NCBI RefSeq assembly: GCF_003971065.1
Contig: NZ_RYDV01000012.1
Span: forward strand, 1-36,630
Direction: 5' to 3'
From: Candidimonas sp. SYP-B2681
GTDB lineage: Bacteria > Pseudomonadota > Gammaproteobacteria > Burkholderiales > Burkholderiaceae_B
DNA: 36,630 nt
Both the position numbers and the translations under genes were made by a program. The notes below the pieces were generated by a model. The model was not told the origin of the DNA. It worked only from the letters and a program-made list of their open reading frames with translations, and made no database searches. Shown piece by piece: positions 16,895-24,994 of this stretch; the stretch's first letter is position 1; each line of letters opens with the position of its first letter.

Positions 16895-17737
16895 ATGCGT
16901 GAAATACACGTCAACGAGATAATTAACCAAGTCGCGCAGCTTTGCATCGACGCCTGCCATAAGCTGCCAGACGACGTCGTGCAAGGTTTTCACCGTGCAG
17001 CCGAGTCAGAGATTTCGCCGCTGGGCAAATCCGTACTCATCAAGCTCATCGAGAACGACAAGATTGCCCGGGAAAACAATGTTTCCTATTGCCATGACAC
17101 GGGCCTGACCATCGTCTACGCCAAAGTCGGCCAAGACGTACATATTGTTGGGGGCGATTATCAGGAAGCCATTCACGCCGGCGTGCGCAAAGGCTATTCC
17201 GACGGTTTCATGCGTAAGTCCGTCGTGGCCGATCCCCTACTTCGCGTAAACAGCAACGACAATACGCCGGCCGTCATTCACACCGAAATCGTGCCAGGAA
17301 CAGAAATCGAACTGACTGTGCTTCCTAAAGGCGGCGGGAGTGAAAACTGGAGCACGATGAAGTTCTTACTGCCAGGTGAAGGGGTAGAAGGTGTTAAAAA
17401 ATTCGTGCTCGACGCCATCAATGCGGCTGGCGGCAGTGCATGCCCTCCATTGACAGTGGGTGTGGGCATTGGCGGTAGCTTCGATAAAGTCACCGACATC
17501 GCCAAGAAAGCCATTTTGCGAGACATTGGTGATCATCATCAAGACGAGCATATTGCCCAGCTCGAACGTGAGCTTCTGGAAGCGATTAATAAAACGGGGA
17601 TCGGCCCTCAAGGTTACGGCGGCATCAGTACCGCATTGTGGGTGGCCGTAGAGACGTACGCTTGCCATATCACCGCCCTGCCCGTGGCGGTAAATATCCA
17701 GTGTCACGCATCACGCCGCAAAACGGCCGTCATCTAA
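16895..17737 (+). CDS. Class I fumarase-type hydratase, alpha subunit
   Basis: The 280-residue catalytic N-domain subunit of a two-subunit, [4Fe-4S]-dependent hydro-lyase. Three cysteines are placed as in class I fumarases: Cys66 in CHDTG, Cys183 in SACPPLTVGVGIGG, and Cys270 near the end (IQCHASR). The segment PKGGGSENWSTM (about 144-155) is the fumarase version; E. coli L-tartrate dehydratase TtdA differs here (GGGCTLPGRSK, from memory), so I favour a fumarate/malate-like or methylated C4-C5 acid substrate over L-tartrate. An AAGGATG element precedes the ATG. It overlaps no gene; the beta subunit's start follows within 13 bases. Confidence 0.85.
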   Translation: MREIHVNEIINQVAQLCIDACHKLPDDVVQGFHRAAESEISPLGKSVLIKLIENDKIARENNVSYCHDTGLTIVYAKVGQDVHIVGGDYQEAIHAGVRKGYSDGFMRKSVVADPLLRVNSNDNTPAVIHTEIVPGTEIELTVLPKGGGSENWSTMKFLLPGEGVEGVKKFVLDAINAAGGSACPPLTVGVGIGGSFDKVTDIAKKAILRDIGDHHQDEHIAQLERELLEAINKTGIGPQGYGGISTALWVAVETYACHITALPVAVNIQCHASRRKTAVI

Positions 17738-17749
17738 GGAGTGAGCAAT

Positions 17750-18313
17750 ATGGCAACCTACCACCTGAACACGCCTTTGACAGACGCCGACATCAAGCAA
17801 CTCAATGTTGGCGACGAGGTCTTGCTTACTGGCACGATCTACATGGCGCGCGATGCAGCGCATAAGCGACTGATCGACTTGCTCAACGAGGGCAAGCCGT
17901 TGCCTATCGACTTGCGCGATCAGGTCGTCTTTTATGGGGGCCCTGGCCCCACCAAGCCCGGTCATGCCATCGGGGTCGTAGCGCCTACCTCGGCATACCG
18001 CATGGATCCCTATGCACCGGCCCTTTTCGAATACGGCGTGAAAGCGGCCATCGGTAAAGGCGATCGCGGAACATCCATGCGCCAGTCCTGTCAGGACAAT
18101 GGCACAGTATGCTTTTCAGCGATCGGCGGCATCTCGGCGACGTTATTCGCGTGCATCAAAAGTGCGACAGTCGTCGCGTACGAAGATCTGAAAACCGAGG
18201 CGATTCAACGCCTGGAAATCGAAAACTTCCCGCTGCTAGTAACGAATGATGCCCATGGGCGCGACTTGTACGAAGAAGAGGTACAAAAGTACAAAGCCAT
18301 TCTTAATCCCTAG
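17750..18313 (+). CDS. Class I fumarase-type hydratase, beta subunit
   Basis: The 187-residue swivel subunit completes the hydratase encoded just upstream. Family signatures are LLTGTIYMARDAAHKRL, FYGGPGPTKPGHAIG, the KSATVVAYEDL segment and LLVTNDAHGRDLY. The substrate loop reads APTSAYRMDPYAP, where most fumarases known to me read PTTSGRMD or PTTAGRMD; Ser-Gly is replaced by Ala-Tyr, so the active site may be altered. Likewise IGKGDRGTSM replaces the usual GKGKRS. I set the start at the ATG with AAGGAG eight bases upstream rather than the GTG at 17741. Together these changes suggest an unusual substrate. Confidence 0.82.
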   Translation: MATYHLNTPLTDADIKQLNVGDEVLLTGTIYMARDAAHKRLIDLLNEGKPLPIDLRDQVVFYGGPGPTKPGHAIGVVAPTSAYRMDPYAPALFEYGVKAAIGKGDRGTSMRQSCQDNGTVCFSAIGGISATLFACIKSATVVAYEDLKTEAIQRLEIENFPLLVTNDAHGRDLYEEEVQKYKAILNP

Positions 18314-18329
18314 GCAGCATACGCGCACA

Positions 18330-18355
18330 AGGAAGCGGGCCTCGCCCGCCTTCCT
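18330..18355 (+). terminator. Imperfect hairpin, possible terminator after the fumarase subunits
   Basis: AGGAAGCGGGC (18330-18340) pairs with GCCCGCCTTCCT (18344-18355) apart from one bulged C, with a three-base loop. The tract after it, CTTCTAAAT, is only weakly T-rich, so some read-through into the CoA-transferase gene is likely. Confidence 0.5.
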
Positions 18356-18382
18356 CTTCTAAATCTTCAAATCTATACCGAT

Positions 18383-19561
18383 ATGCCATTACCCCTTGCC
18401 GGAATTACAGTTGTTTCTCTCGAACAAGCTATTGCAGCACCTTTTGCGTCAAGGCAACTAGCCGATCTGGGAGCCCGCGTTATAAAAATCGAACGTCCAG
18501 GACCCGGTGACTTTGCGCGCGCTTATGATTCCCGGGTCAAAGGAATGGCTTCACATTTCGCATGGGTGAACCGCTCCAAAGAGAGTCTCACGCTCGATTT
18601 GAAACAGGCCGACGCGAGGCGCATACTCAATGAGCTGCTCGCCAGCGCCGACGTTTTTATCCAAAATCTTGCCCCCGGCGCCTGTGACCGCATGGGCTTG
18701 GACTTCGCCACCTTACATCGTGTCCATCCATCCCTCATCGTCTGTGATATCTCCGGTTACGGTGAAGGCGGCCCGTATGAAAGGCGCAAGGCGTATGACC
18801 TGCTTGTACAGGCCGAATCGGGCTTTCTTTCGGTTACCGGCGACGACAACGACGTGGCCAAAGCCGGTTGCTCTATCGCCGATATTTCGGCCGGCATGTA
18901 TGCCTATAGCGGCATTTTGGCCGCGCTACTTGAACGCAAGAACACGGGACTGGGCACTAGAGTCGAAGTCTCTATGCTTGAATCCATGGTTGAATGGATG
19001 GGTTTTCCGATGTACTACGCTTACGACGGCGCATCGCCCCCTACCAGGTCAGGGGCATCTCATGCGACGATTTATCCGTACGGACCTTTTCGCAACAAAA
19101 GCGGTGAAACCGTAATTCTTGGCATCCAGAATGAACGCGAATGGGCGATCTTCTGCGAACACGTTGTCTTGAACGCTTCATTGGCAAGCAACCCACTCTT
19201 TTGCACCAACAGCCTTCGCCATGAACATCGCGGGGCTCTGGAGTCGATTATTCTTAATGCCTTCGCCGAACTGTCGCTCGACCAGATTGTTGAGCGGCTG
19301 GACACAGCCAACATCGCGAATGCCAAGTTGAACGATATGCAGGGCGTTTGGGATCACCCCCAACTCAAGGCTCGCAAGCGCTGGAGAACTGTAGAAACTC
19401 CCCAAGGGCCCATTGAAGCACTGCTACCCCCTGCGGTCGACGCTCTAGAACCACGAATGGACCCCATCCCGGCTGTCGGCGAGCATGTCGATAAAATACT
19501 TGACGAGCTGGGTTACACAGCGAGCGAAATCAAGCTTATGCGAGCAACAGGCTCGGTCTGA
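18383..19561 (+). CDS. CaiB/BaiF (family III) CoA-transferase
   Basis: A 392-residue family III acyl-CoA transferase, which moves CoA between carboxylic acids through an aspartyl intermediate. Clear signatures are GITVVSLEQAIAAPFASRQL with LGARVIKIERPGPGDFAR at the N-terminus, IVCDISGYGEGGPYERRKAY and the catalytic Asp in YDLLVQAESG (about residue 139), and VSMLESMVEWMGF. It lies 70 bases after the hydratase beta subunit, with a weak hairpin in between and no strong ribosome binding site of its own. In context it may activate a C4-C5 dicarboxylate such as citramalate or mesaconate; oxaloacetate from tartrate would not need this. The true substrate is not known. Confidence 0.85.
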   Translation: MPLPLAGITVVSLEQAIAAPFASRQLADLGARVIKIERPGPGDFARAYDSRVKGMASHFAWVNRSKESLTLDLKQADARRILNELLASADVFIQNLAPGACDRMGLDFATLHRVHPSLIVCDISGYGEGGPYERRKAYDLLVQAESGFLSVTGDDNDVAKAGCSIADISAGMYAYSGILAALLERKNTGLGTRVEVSMLESMVEWMGFPMYYAYDGASPPTRSGASHATIYPYGPFRNKSGETVILGIQNEREWAIFCEHVVLNASLASNPLFCTNSLRHEHRGALESIILNAFAELSLDQIVERLDTANIANAKLNDMQGVWDHPQLKARKRWRTVETPQGPIEALLPPAVDALEPRMDPIPAVGEHVDKILDELGYTASEIKLMRATGSV

Positions 19562-20007
19562 ATTCCTTTCAAATCGTGCGCGAAAACACTGTCTTGCTCC
19601 TACGCACCAGCACCGTAACGTCAACGTGCGCACCGTGGCGCTGGTACTATTTAGAGCGCGATTGGATCGCCGTAAAAGAAAGAGGCCATGCCTATGAATC
19701 CTCAACAGAGATTTTGACTTAGAGATTAATCAAGGCTGCGACATAAGCAACTGTCCCACGAAGCGAATGGGGACATACACATGCGGTAAAGACATCGGGC
19801 TTGCAGCCGAGGCATCGATGGGACCCAATGTATCGAGCGATCCGTCGAATTGACTTCAATAGGCCGCAGCCTCATACGTGACGTCGTGCGTGCGGAATAA
19901 CTCACGTTCTTTCCTTCACTGCAAGTTCAATTCGATCTCGGCCTGTGCTAGAAGAAGCATCTGGCGCAGTGTCGGCCGTTGCGCTAAGCACAGACGTCAT
20001 TCCTGCC
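19562..20007. other. Gap between CoA-transferase and a Bug gene remnant
   Basis: No convincing frame, RNA or hairpin is visible. With the adjacent Bug fragment on the minus strand, it is best read as decayed DNA at the end of the tartrate region. Confidence 0.4.
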
Positions 20008-20260
20008 TGAGACTTCAGTTTCAGCCGTCATTTTGGCCCAACGCGCAACGTCGGCGCGAATGAAGGCAGCAAATTCATCCGGAGTATTGCCGACCACCTG
20101 TGCTGCTGCTCAGTTATGAGCTTGCGCATTGCAGGCTCCTCTGCCAAATCAATCGCCGCCAAGCAACGCATACATAGTTGCCATATCCAGTCCCTCAAGA
20201 CCCGCTTCGGAACAATGTCGGCAAAAGCCATGCTCAACGGAAGGTCTCCAACTCGTCCAG
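20008..20260 (-). pseudogene. Decayed Bug-family substrate-binding protein
   Basis: On the minus strand the translation contains, in separate frames, family-specific pieces of a Bug receptor: SMAFADIVP (about 20209-20235), GLEGLDMATMYALLGG (about 20163-20212), MRKLITEQ and VVGNTPDEFAAFIRADVARW (about 20030-20105). They are in the right order from N to C for a Bug C-terminal half but need at least two frame changes and lack the N-terminal half and signal. The last two pieces are joined by a one-base shift next to CAGCAGCACAGG. The fragment is not a functional receptor. Confidence 0.75.
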
Positions 20261-20304
20261 CTGAAATCTGCTTAGAACAATTGTTGGTGCTGTTACGATC
20301 CTCC

Positions 20305-20922
20305 TCAAGTGAACTCGATGACTTCACGTAACGGTTTGCGAGGCTTCTGTGGCCAGTTGCCCGACATCGCATAACCGACCGTGACAATGATGGCAGGCAC
20401 TTCTGACGCCGTCAGTTTGAATTCGCGCGATACGCCCTCAGAGTCGAAGCCAATCATCGCCCCTGTGGCCAACCCCATCCCCTCTGCCGCAAGCATCAAT
20501 GTCATTGCAGCCAGCGATGCAGAGCGGATGGCTTCGTCACGCTGTAATTCTGGGTTGTCGGCGTGCGTGCGAGTGGCTTGGGCGACCCATCGATCGACTA
20601 TCGATTGGTCCATGATCCCCGCTTCCGCGGAAGGCGCGAGGGCCTGGCCCAGTTGCTCATGAGCAGCCAGTGTGCCGCAGATGATGAAGGTCACCGACGC
20701 GTCGGCGACCTTCTGCTGCCCGTAGGAAACAGCCTTCAAACGCGCCTTGGCCTCGGGCGAACGCACAGCGATGAACTTCCAGTTCTGGAGGTTGTACGCT
20801 GAGGGCGCGCGCGTGGCTTGGTCAACCAGCACCGTGATGTCATCGTCGGATAGTTGTCGGTTAGGGTCGTAGTAGTTGGTCGAAACACGCGACTCAATAG
20901 CTTGCTTGATCGGGTTACTCAT
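20305..20922 (-). CDS. Nitroreductase-family FMN oxidoreductase
   Basis: A 205-residue protein of the nitroreductase family, whose members reduce nitroaromatics, quinones or enones with NAD(P)H and bound FMN. The N-terminal AIESRVSTNYYDPNRQLSDD carries the FMN phosphate-binding Arg/Ser, TRAPSAYNLQNWKFIAV is the FMN loop, and SASLAAMTLMLAAEGMGLAT plus FDSEGVSREF are the usual dimer and flavin segments. I chose the ATG at 20922 because GGAAG precedes it; an ATG four codons earlier is possible. It lies 57 bases after the DMT transporter gene on the same strand, and both are likely controlled by the MarR protein encoded divergently. Confidence 0.87.
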   Translation of the reverse strand: MSNPIKQAIESRVSTNYYDPNRQLSDDDITVLVDQATRAPSAYNLQNWKFIAVRSPEAKARLKAVSYGQQKVADASVTFIICGTLAAHEQLGQALAPSAEAGIMDQSIVDRWVAQATRTHADNPELQRDEAIRSASLAAMTLMLAAEGMGLATGAMIGFDSEGVSREFKLTASEVPAIIVTVGYAMSGNWPQKPRKPLREVIEFT

Positions 20923-20979
20923 AGGACTTCCCATTAAATTTGATTGAACGGTTTTAAGAAAATGATGCCGGTAATTTAG

Positions 20980-21852
20980 TCAGGTCGGCCGGTTTGTTGC
21001 CCATTGCACAGCCAGGATGCTGCCGAGCACCATGAGAAGTCCGACCAGAGACATGCCCGTAACGGATTGCCCCAACAGTGCCCAGCCGAGAATCACTGCC
21101 GTCAAGGGACTCAGCAATCCCAGCGATAACACAGCCACCGGTGACAATCGTGCGATGCCACGAAACCACAGCACATAGGCAAACAGTGCGCCTGCAATGG
21201 ATAGATAGGCATACGCCAGTACGTGTGTAAGGTTTAATGTTGGCAGTGGCGCATCCGCGATCATGGCGACAGGCGCCAACATCAAACCACCCACCAGCAG
21301 TTGCCAGCCGGTCAGGGCAAGCACTGGCATGTCCATTCGCCAGCGGCGTGTCAGATAGATCCCGGCAGCCATGCATGCGGCTCCAGCCAACGCAGCCGCA
21401 ATGCCGATCGGCTCCCAAATGGTGCTCGGAGACAGCAGCAGGAGCGCCATGCCCACAACGCCCAGCATGCTGGCCCACATTGCCAATTTGACAGGCTTGC
21501 GATGATCTACAGCCCATATCAACGCCATGACCAGCAGTGGCTGGATCGCGCCCACTACCGCTGCCAGACCTCCAGGCAGGCGATACGCCGCCACGAACAA
21601 CAGCCCCTGAAAAAACCCGATGTTCAACGCTGACAGTACGACCAGGCGGCCCCACTCGCGCCCCGCCGGCAGATGCCGCATGAACAAGACGAGCAGTAAA
21701 CCAACGGGCAATGTCCTGATCAAAGCAGCGGTAAACGGACGATCTGGAGGGAGCAGCTCCGAGGTAACGATATAGGTCGAACCCCAGATAGCAGGCGCCA
21801 AGGCGGTCAGGATGCTGTCACCCCAGACTGGGCGGTGTGATGGACTGGGCAT
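20980..21852 (-). CDS. EamA/DMT-family exporter
   Basis: A 290-residue membrane protein with ten predicted helices arranged as two five-helix EamA repeats. Typical features are APAIWGSTYIVTSELLPPDR at helix 1, ALIRTLPVGLLLVLFMRHLP, the first-repeat end RLPGGLAAVVGAIQPLLVMA, and in the second repeat AYLSIAGALFAYVLWFRGIA and LSPLTAVILGWALLGQ. Members export amino acids, nucleosides or drugs. The gene heads a leftward pair with the nitroreductase and faces a MarR regulator across a 64-base region holding a long inverted repeat, so it is probably part of a MarR-controlled drug or metabolite efflux response. Confidence 0.87.
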   Translation of the reverse strand: MPSPSHRPVWGDSILTALAPAIWGSTYIVTSELLPPDRPFTAALIRTLPVGLLLVLFMRHLPAGREWGRLVVLSALNIGFFQGLLFVAAYRLPGGLAAVVGAIQPLLVMALIWAVDHRKPVKLAMWASMLGVVGMALLLLSPSTIWEPIGIAAALAGAACMAAGIYLTRRWRMDMPVLALTGWQLLVGGLMLAPVAMIADAPLPTLNLTHVLAYAYLSIAGALFAYVLWFRGIARLSPVAVLSLGLLSPLTAVILGWALLGQSVTGMSLVGLLMVLGSILAVQWATNRPT

Positions 21853-21867
21853 GAAACAATCTTCAAT

Positions 21868-21905
21868 TCAAGATAAAATCGAAGTTTGACGGTTTTTTAT
21901 CTTGA
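21868..21905. promoter_or_regulatory. Candidate MarR operator, 11-base inverted repeat
   Basis: TCAAGATAAAA (21868-21878) and TTTTATCTTGA (21895-21905) are exact inverted copies separated by 16 bases, between the divergent DMT and MarR genes. MarR-type dimers bind such AT-rich dyads. The spacing of 27 bases between arm starts also permits two separate dimers, each on one imperfect arm. Confidence 0.65.
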
Positions 21906-21916
21906 GGTCAAGACAA

Positions 21917-22441
21917 ATGGGAACTGCAATAAGAAGCAAGCGACCGCCTGACTCGGTGGATGCCATCCTTGAACAATGGCGCCGTGAGCGCCCGGATCTG
22001 GAGATCAGTCCGATGGGTCCTATCGGGCGCCTCAAGCGTTGTGCAGCGCTACTACAGCGCAAACTGGACAAGAAGTTCTCGGAATTTGGAATGACTAATT
22101 GGGAGTTCGATGTGCTGGCCACGCTGAGACGTTCTGGAGCCCCATACTGTCTGGCGCCGACAGTGCTGTTTGCAGCATTGATGATCACTTCCGGTACGAT
22201 GACCCACAGGCTTCAGCGGCTGGAGGCTGCCGGTTGGGTTGAGCGCATACCGAACCGCAACGACGCACGCAGTATGCTGGTCCAGCTGACCGCTGCAGGG
22301 CTTGATCTGATTGATCGCGCAGTAGAGGCGCACCTTGAGAACGAACGGGAAATCCTGGCGCTGATCAGGCCTGATGCGCTGGCATCGCTGGATGACCGGC
22401 TCGCTGAGTTGTTGTCGACGTTGGAAACCCCGGATCCGTAA
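21917..22441 (+). CDS. MarR-family transcriptional regulator
   Basis: A 174-residue winged-helix regulator. The MarR core spans residues about 45-150: LKRCAALLQRKLDKKFSEFG, NWEFDVLATLRRSG, then the recognition helix FAALMITSGTMTHRLQRLEAAG and the wing WVERIPNRNDARSMLVQLTA, which has the DxR wing-tip motif. These proteins usually repress a divergent exporter and release DNA on binding a phenolic or drug ligand. I start it at the ATG 21917 with GAGG upstream; the TTG at 21902 is inside the operator arm. It is likely to regulate its own gene and the DMT/nitroreductase pair. Confidence 0.9.
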   Translation: MGTAIRSKRPPDSVDAILEQWRRERPDLEISPMGPIGRLKRCAALLQRKLDKKFSEFGMTNWEFDVLATLRRSGAPYCLAPTVLFAALMITSGTMTHRLQRLEAAGWVERIPNRNDARSMLVQLTAAGLDLIDRAVEAHLENEREILALIRPDALASLDDRLAELLSTLETPDP

Positions 22442-22467
22442 AACGGCTGCTTTCGGCCCAAGGCTGA

Positions 22468-23562
22468 TCACTGAACCACCGGTGGCAATAGATAAAGCGT
22501 CATCGCGAAAATCAGGTACACCAACAGTGCGAGCACTCCGACAAACCAGGCCGAACGCCCGCTGTTGGTCACCAGCGACACGGTCATGGTGGCGATGATC
22601 ATCATGATCACTGCGCCTGGCCAGAATTGCAGATTCATCGGTGTCGGCCCAATGACGTAACTGAGGAGCACTAACACTGGGGCGACGAAGAGCGCGATCT
22701 GGGCCGAGCTCCCCAGCGCGATGCTCACACTCAGGTCCAGGCGATTCTTGCGCGCGGCGGAAAAGGCCGTGGCCATCTCCGCCGCAGCGCCAACCAGCGC
22801 CACGACGACAAAACCTACGAATGCGGGTGTCATCCCGAACGCTACCGCCGCTTGCTGCACGGATTCGATGAAGACCTCGCTTACCAGCGCGATCAGGATA
22901 GTGACGCCAGCCAGCGTGGTCAGGGCCAATCGCATTGGCCACGGCGCCTCGCCGGCTTCGGCATGATCCGCGCTACCGAAAAATTCGCGATGTGTCCCAA
23001 GCGTGAACAGCAGGCCCAGTCCGTAGGCGGCGATGAGCAGCACAGACAGACTCACGCTTAACTTGTCGGTAAACGCTGATCCCGCCGTGGAATCGGCTCC
23101 AGACACCGCCGAGGGCACCAACAACGCGATCGTAGCCAGGAAGAGCAGGCCCGCTTGTAGACGGGCGTTGCCAAGGTTGTATTCCTGCACGTGGTACTTG
23201 AGTCCGCCGAGCAGCAACGACGCACCCAACATGAACAAGGAGTTGGCGACAATCGCCCCGGCGATGGAGGCTTTCACCAACGCGTATTGTCCGGCGCGCA
23301 ACGCTGCCAGCGCAATGATGAGTTCGGTCAAGTTTCCGAGTGTGGCGTTGAGCAGGCCGCCAACCGCATCGCCCGTCTTGGCCGCTACCGATTCGGTGGC
23401 GTGGCTCAGTAGCACGGCCAGTGGCACGATGGCCAGGACGGATAGCACGAATAGTAACGTATGGGCTTCAGGCGCGACCCACTGGGTGACGAACACCACG
23501 GGCACGAAGGCCAGCAGCCAGAGCGTGGGATTGTGACGAACTTCGATCAGCAGCGAGTTCAT
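22468..23562 (-). CDS. cax: Calcium/proton antiporter, CAX family
   Basis: A 364-residue inner-membrane exchanger of the CAX group, which expels Ca2+ (or Mn2+) in exchange for protons. Both cation-binding alpha repeats are visible: GLLNATLGNLTELIIALAAL near residue 70 and GAAAEMATAFSAARKNRLDL then GSSAQIALFVAPVLVLLSY near 255-300, each with the conserved acidic residue (NLTE, AAAE). About eleven helices are predicted. It stands alone, convergent with the MarR gene 26 bases away. ChaA of E. coli is a relative. The choice of ion cannot be judged from sequence. Confidence 0.9.
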   Translation of the reverse strand: MNSLLIEVRHNPTLWLLAFVPVVFVTQWVAPEAHTLLFVLSVLAIVPLAVLLSHATESVAAKTGDAVGGLLNATLGNLTELIIALAALRAGQYALVKASIAGAIVANSLFMLGASLLLGGLKYHVQEYNLGNARLQAGLLFLATIALLVPSAVSGADSTAGSAFTDKLSVSLSVLLIAAYGLGLLFTLGTHREFFGSADHAEAGEAPWPMRLALTTLAGVTILIALVSEVFIESVQQAAVAFGMTPAFVGFVVVALVGAAAEMATAFSAARKNRLDLSVSIALGSSAQIALFVAPVLVLLSYVIGPTPMNLQFWPGAVIMMIIATMTVSLVTNSGRSAWFVGVLALLVYLIFAMTLYLLPPVVQ

Positions 23563-23846
23563 AGGAGCGGCCTCGGCTAACTTCGGTTGCGCCTATTTCT
23601 CTCACGCATCGCTCAGGCGCTGCACGACCAGAATATTCTAGCATCGTTGCCATGCTCCTCCGAACTCACTTTATGGAGCCCTATCCAGGTAACATTCGAA
23701 AGTATCGGCTTTAAGGCGCTGTGGATGACGCTTTCTACTAGTTTGAAAGGAGCAGATCAATCACCTTACTCATGCCGAGTTCACTGAAGCCGACATGAGC
23801 ACTGCGATGGAGCCGGACCGTTTGCCTCTCCAATCACGATTGACGG
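23563..23846. other. Intergenic space with no gene seen
   Basis: Between the antiporter and the nitronate monooxygenase gene, nothing beyond short shadow frames is visible. It may hold the antiporter promoter near 23570-23640 on the minus strand. Confidence 0.4.
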
Positions 23847-24941
23847 CTACGGATTACCTGTACGCGTCGCACTGGTGATCGTTGATGTTTCCTTGATCAG
23901 TGCAGCCATGAGTGAGCGGGCATCGCGATGCCTAAGCAGCGGGGCCGCCTGGCCGCACCATATCGACATCAGATCGGAACGTTCCTGCTCACGCGCGGCC
24001 TTCTTCATGATGCCAGTGAACCAGCTCTGTATGGGGTATTGCGGTATCTGCGTCTCGTGCGCTTGCAGCTCGTTCATCAGGCGGTTCCGTATGCCCCGCG
24101 CAAGCCTGCCGCTGAATACCCTTGTCAAGCCCGTGTAGCGTGCCTCTGGGCTGAAAAGCATCTTGCGATGAGTCGCGTCTGCATTGGATTCTACGCACGC
24201 AAGAAACGCTGTGCCGATTTGCACGCCGTGCGCGCCAAGTGCCAGCGCGGCTGCAACTCCGCGCGCGTCGCCGATGCCACCTGCAGCTATCACAGGAATG
24301 CGCACGGCATCGACCACTTGCGGTACAAGGGAAAAGGTACCGGATAGCGATTCTTCGGCGCTGCACAAGAATGATACGCGATGCCCCCCTGCCTCGAAAC
24401 CGGTCGCGACGATCATGTCGACTCCGGCATGTTCCAATGCAATCGCCTCGTCTACCGTGGTCGCTGCGCCAAGCGTCACAATGCCAAGTTCGCGGCAACG
24501 CCGCAATACGCTTTGCGAAGGGATCCCAAAAACAAAACTGAAAACCGCCGGACGCGCTTCAAGCACCGCCTCAATCTGCTCGGCATACGGCGGCGCGAAC
24601 CGCTCCGGTCGTCGCGGTGACGCTAAACCCAGCTCGGTAAAATACGGTTCCAGCAAGGTGGCATTGCGTACAAATGTCGCGTCATCTATCTGCGGGTCGT
24701 CGGCGTCATCTAGCGGAATCCATAAATTCAATGCGAACGGACGCGATGTGCCCGCGCGGATCTGGATCGCGACTTCGCGAATGCCCTTCGCATCGAGATG
24801 ATGCACGCCGTATGAGCCAAGACCGCCGGCTTCACAAACGGCAACAACCAGATCGACCGACGAAATGCCACCGCCGAACGGTCCCTGGATGATTGGCGCC
24901 GCCAAGCCGAGGCGGCGCGCCACTTCAGTATTTTTCCACAT
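23847..24941 (-). CDS. Nitronate monooxygenase (NAD(P)H-dependent flavin oxidoreductase family)
   Basis: The 364-residue TIM-barrel protein has the FMN signature of nitronate monooxygenases, which oxidise alkyl nitronates to aldehyde and nitrite. Seen are APIIQGPFGGGISSVDLVV at the N-terminus, the proposed catalytic His in ATGFEAGGHRVSF, IPVIAAGGIGDARGVAAALA, and ALGAHGVQIGTAFLACVES for FMN phosphate. I start at the ATG 24941 because GGAG is about nine bases upstream; the TTG at 24956 has less support. It is transcribed after the GST gene with a 53-base gap and probably falls under the divergent LysR regulator. Its substrate in this cell is unknown. Confidence 0.87.
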   Translation of the reverse strand: MWKNTEVARRLGLAAPIIQGPFGGGISSVDLVVAVCEAGGLGSYGVHHLDAKGIREVAIQIRAGTSRPFALNLWIPLDDADDPQIDDATFVRNATLLEPYFTELGLASPRRPERFAPPYAEQIEAVLEARPAVFSFVFGIPSQSVLRRCRELGIVTLGAATTVDEAIALEHAGVDMIVATGFEAGGHRVSFLCSAEESLSGTFSLVPQVVDAVRIPVIAAGGIGDARGVAAALALGAHGVQIGTAFLACVESNADATHRKMLFSPEARYTGLTRVFSGRLARGIRNRLMNELQAHETQIPQYPIQSWFTGIMKKAAREQERSDLMSIWCGQAAPLLRHRDARSLMAALIKETSTITSATRTGNP

Positions 24942-24994
24942 GATTAGGGCTCCCAATGCTGTCTGCTCCGCAGTTTGCGGAGCGGATGGTGTTA

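Noticed and set aside
16895-18313. Annotation of the hydratase pair as L(+)-tartrate dehydratase TtdAB
   Set aside because: The alpha subunit has the GGGSEN motif of fumarases and lacks the TtdA-type GGGCTLPGRSK segment; the neighbouring D-tartrate enzyme alone does not justify the label.
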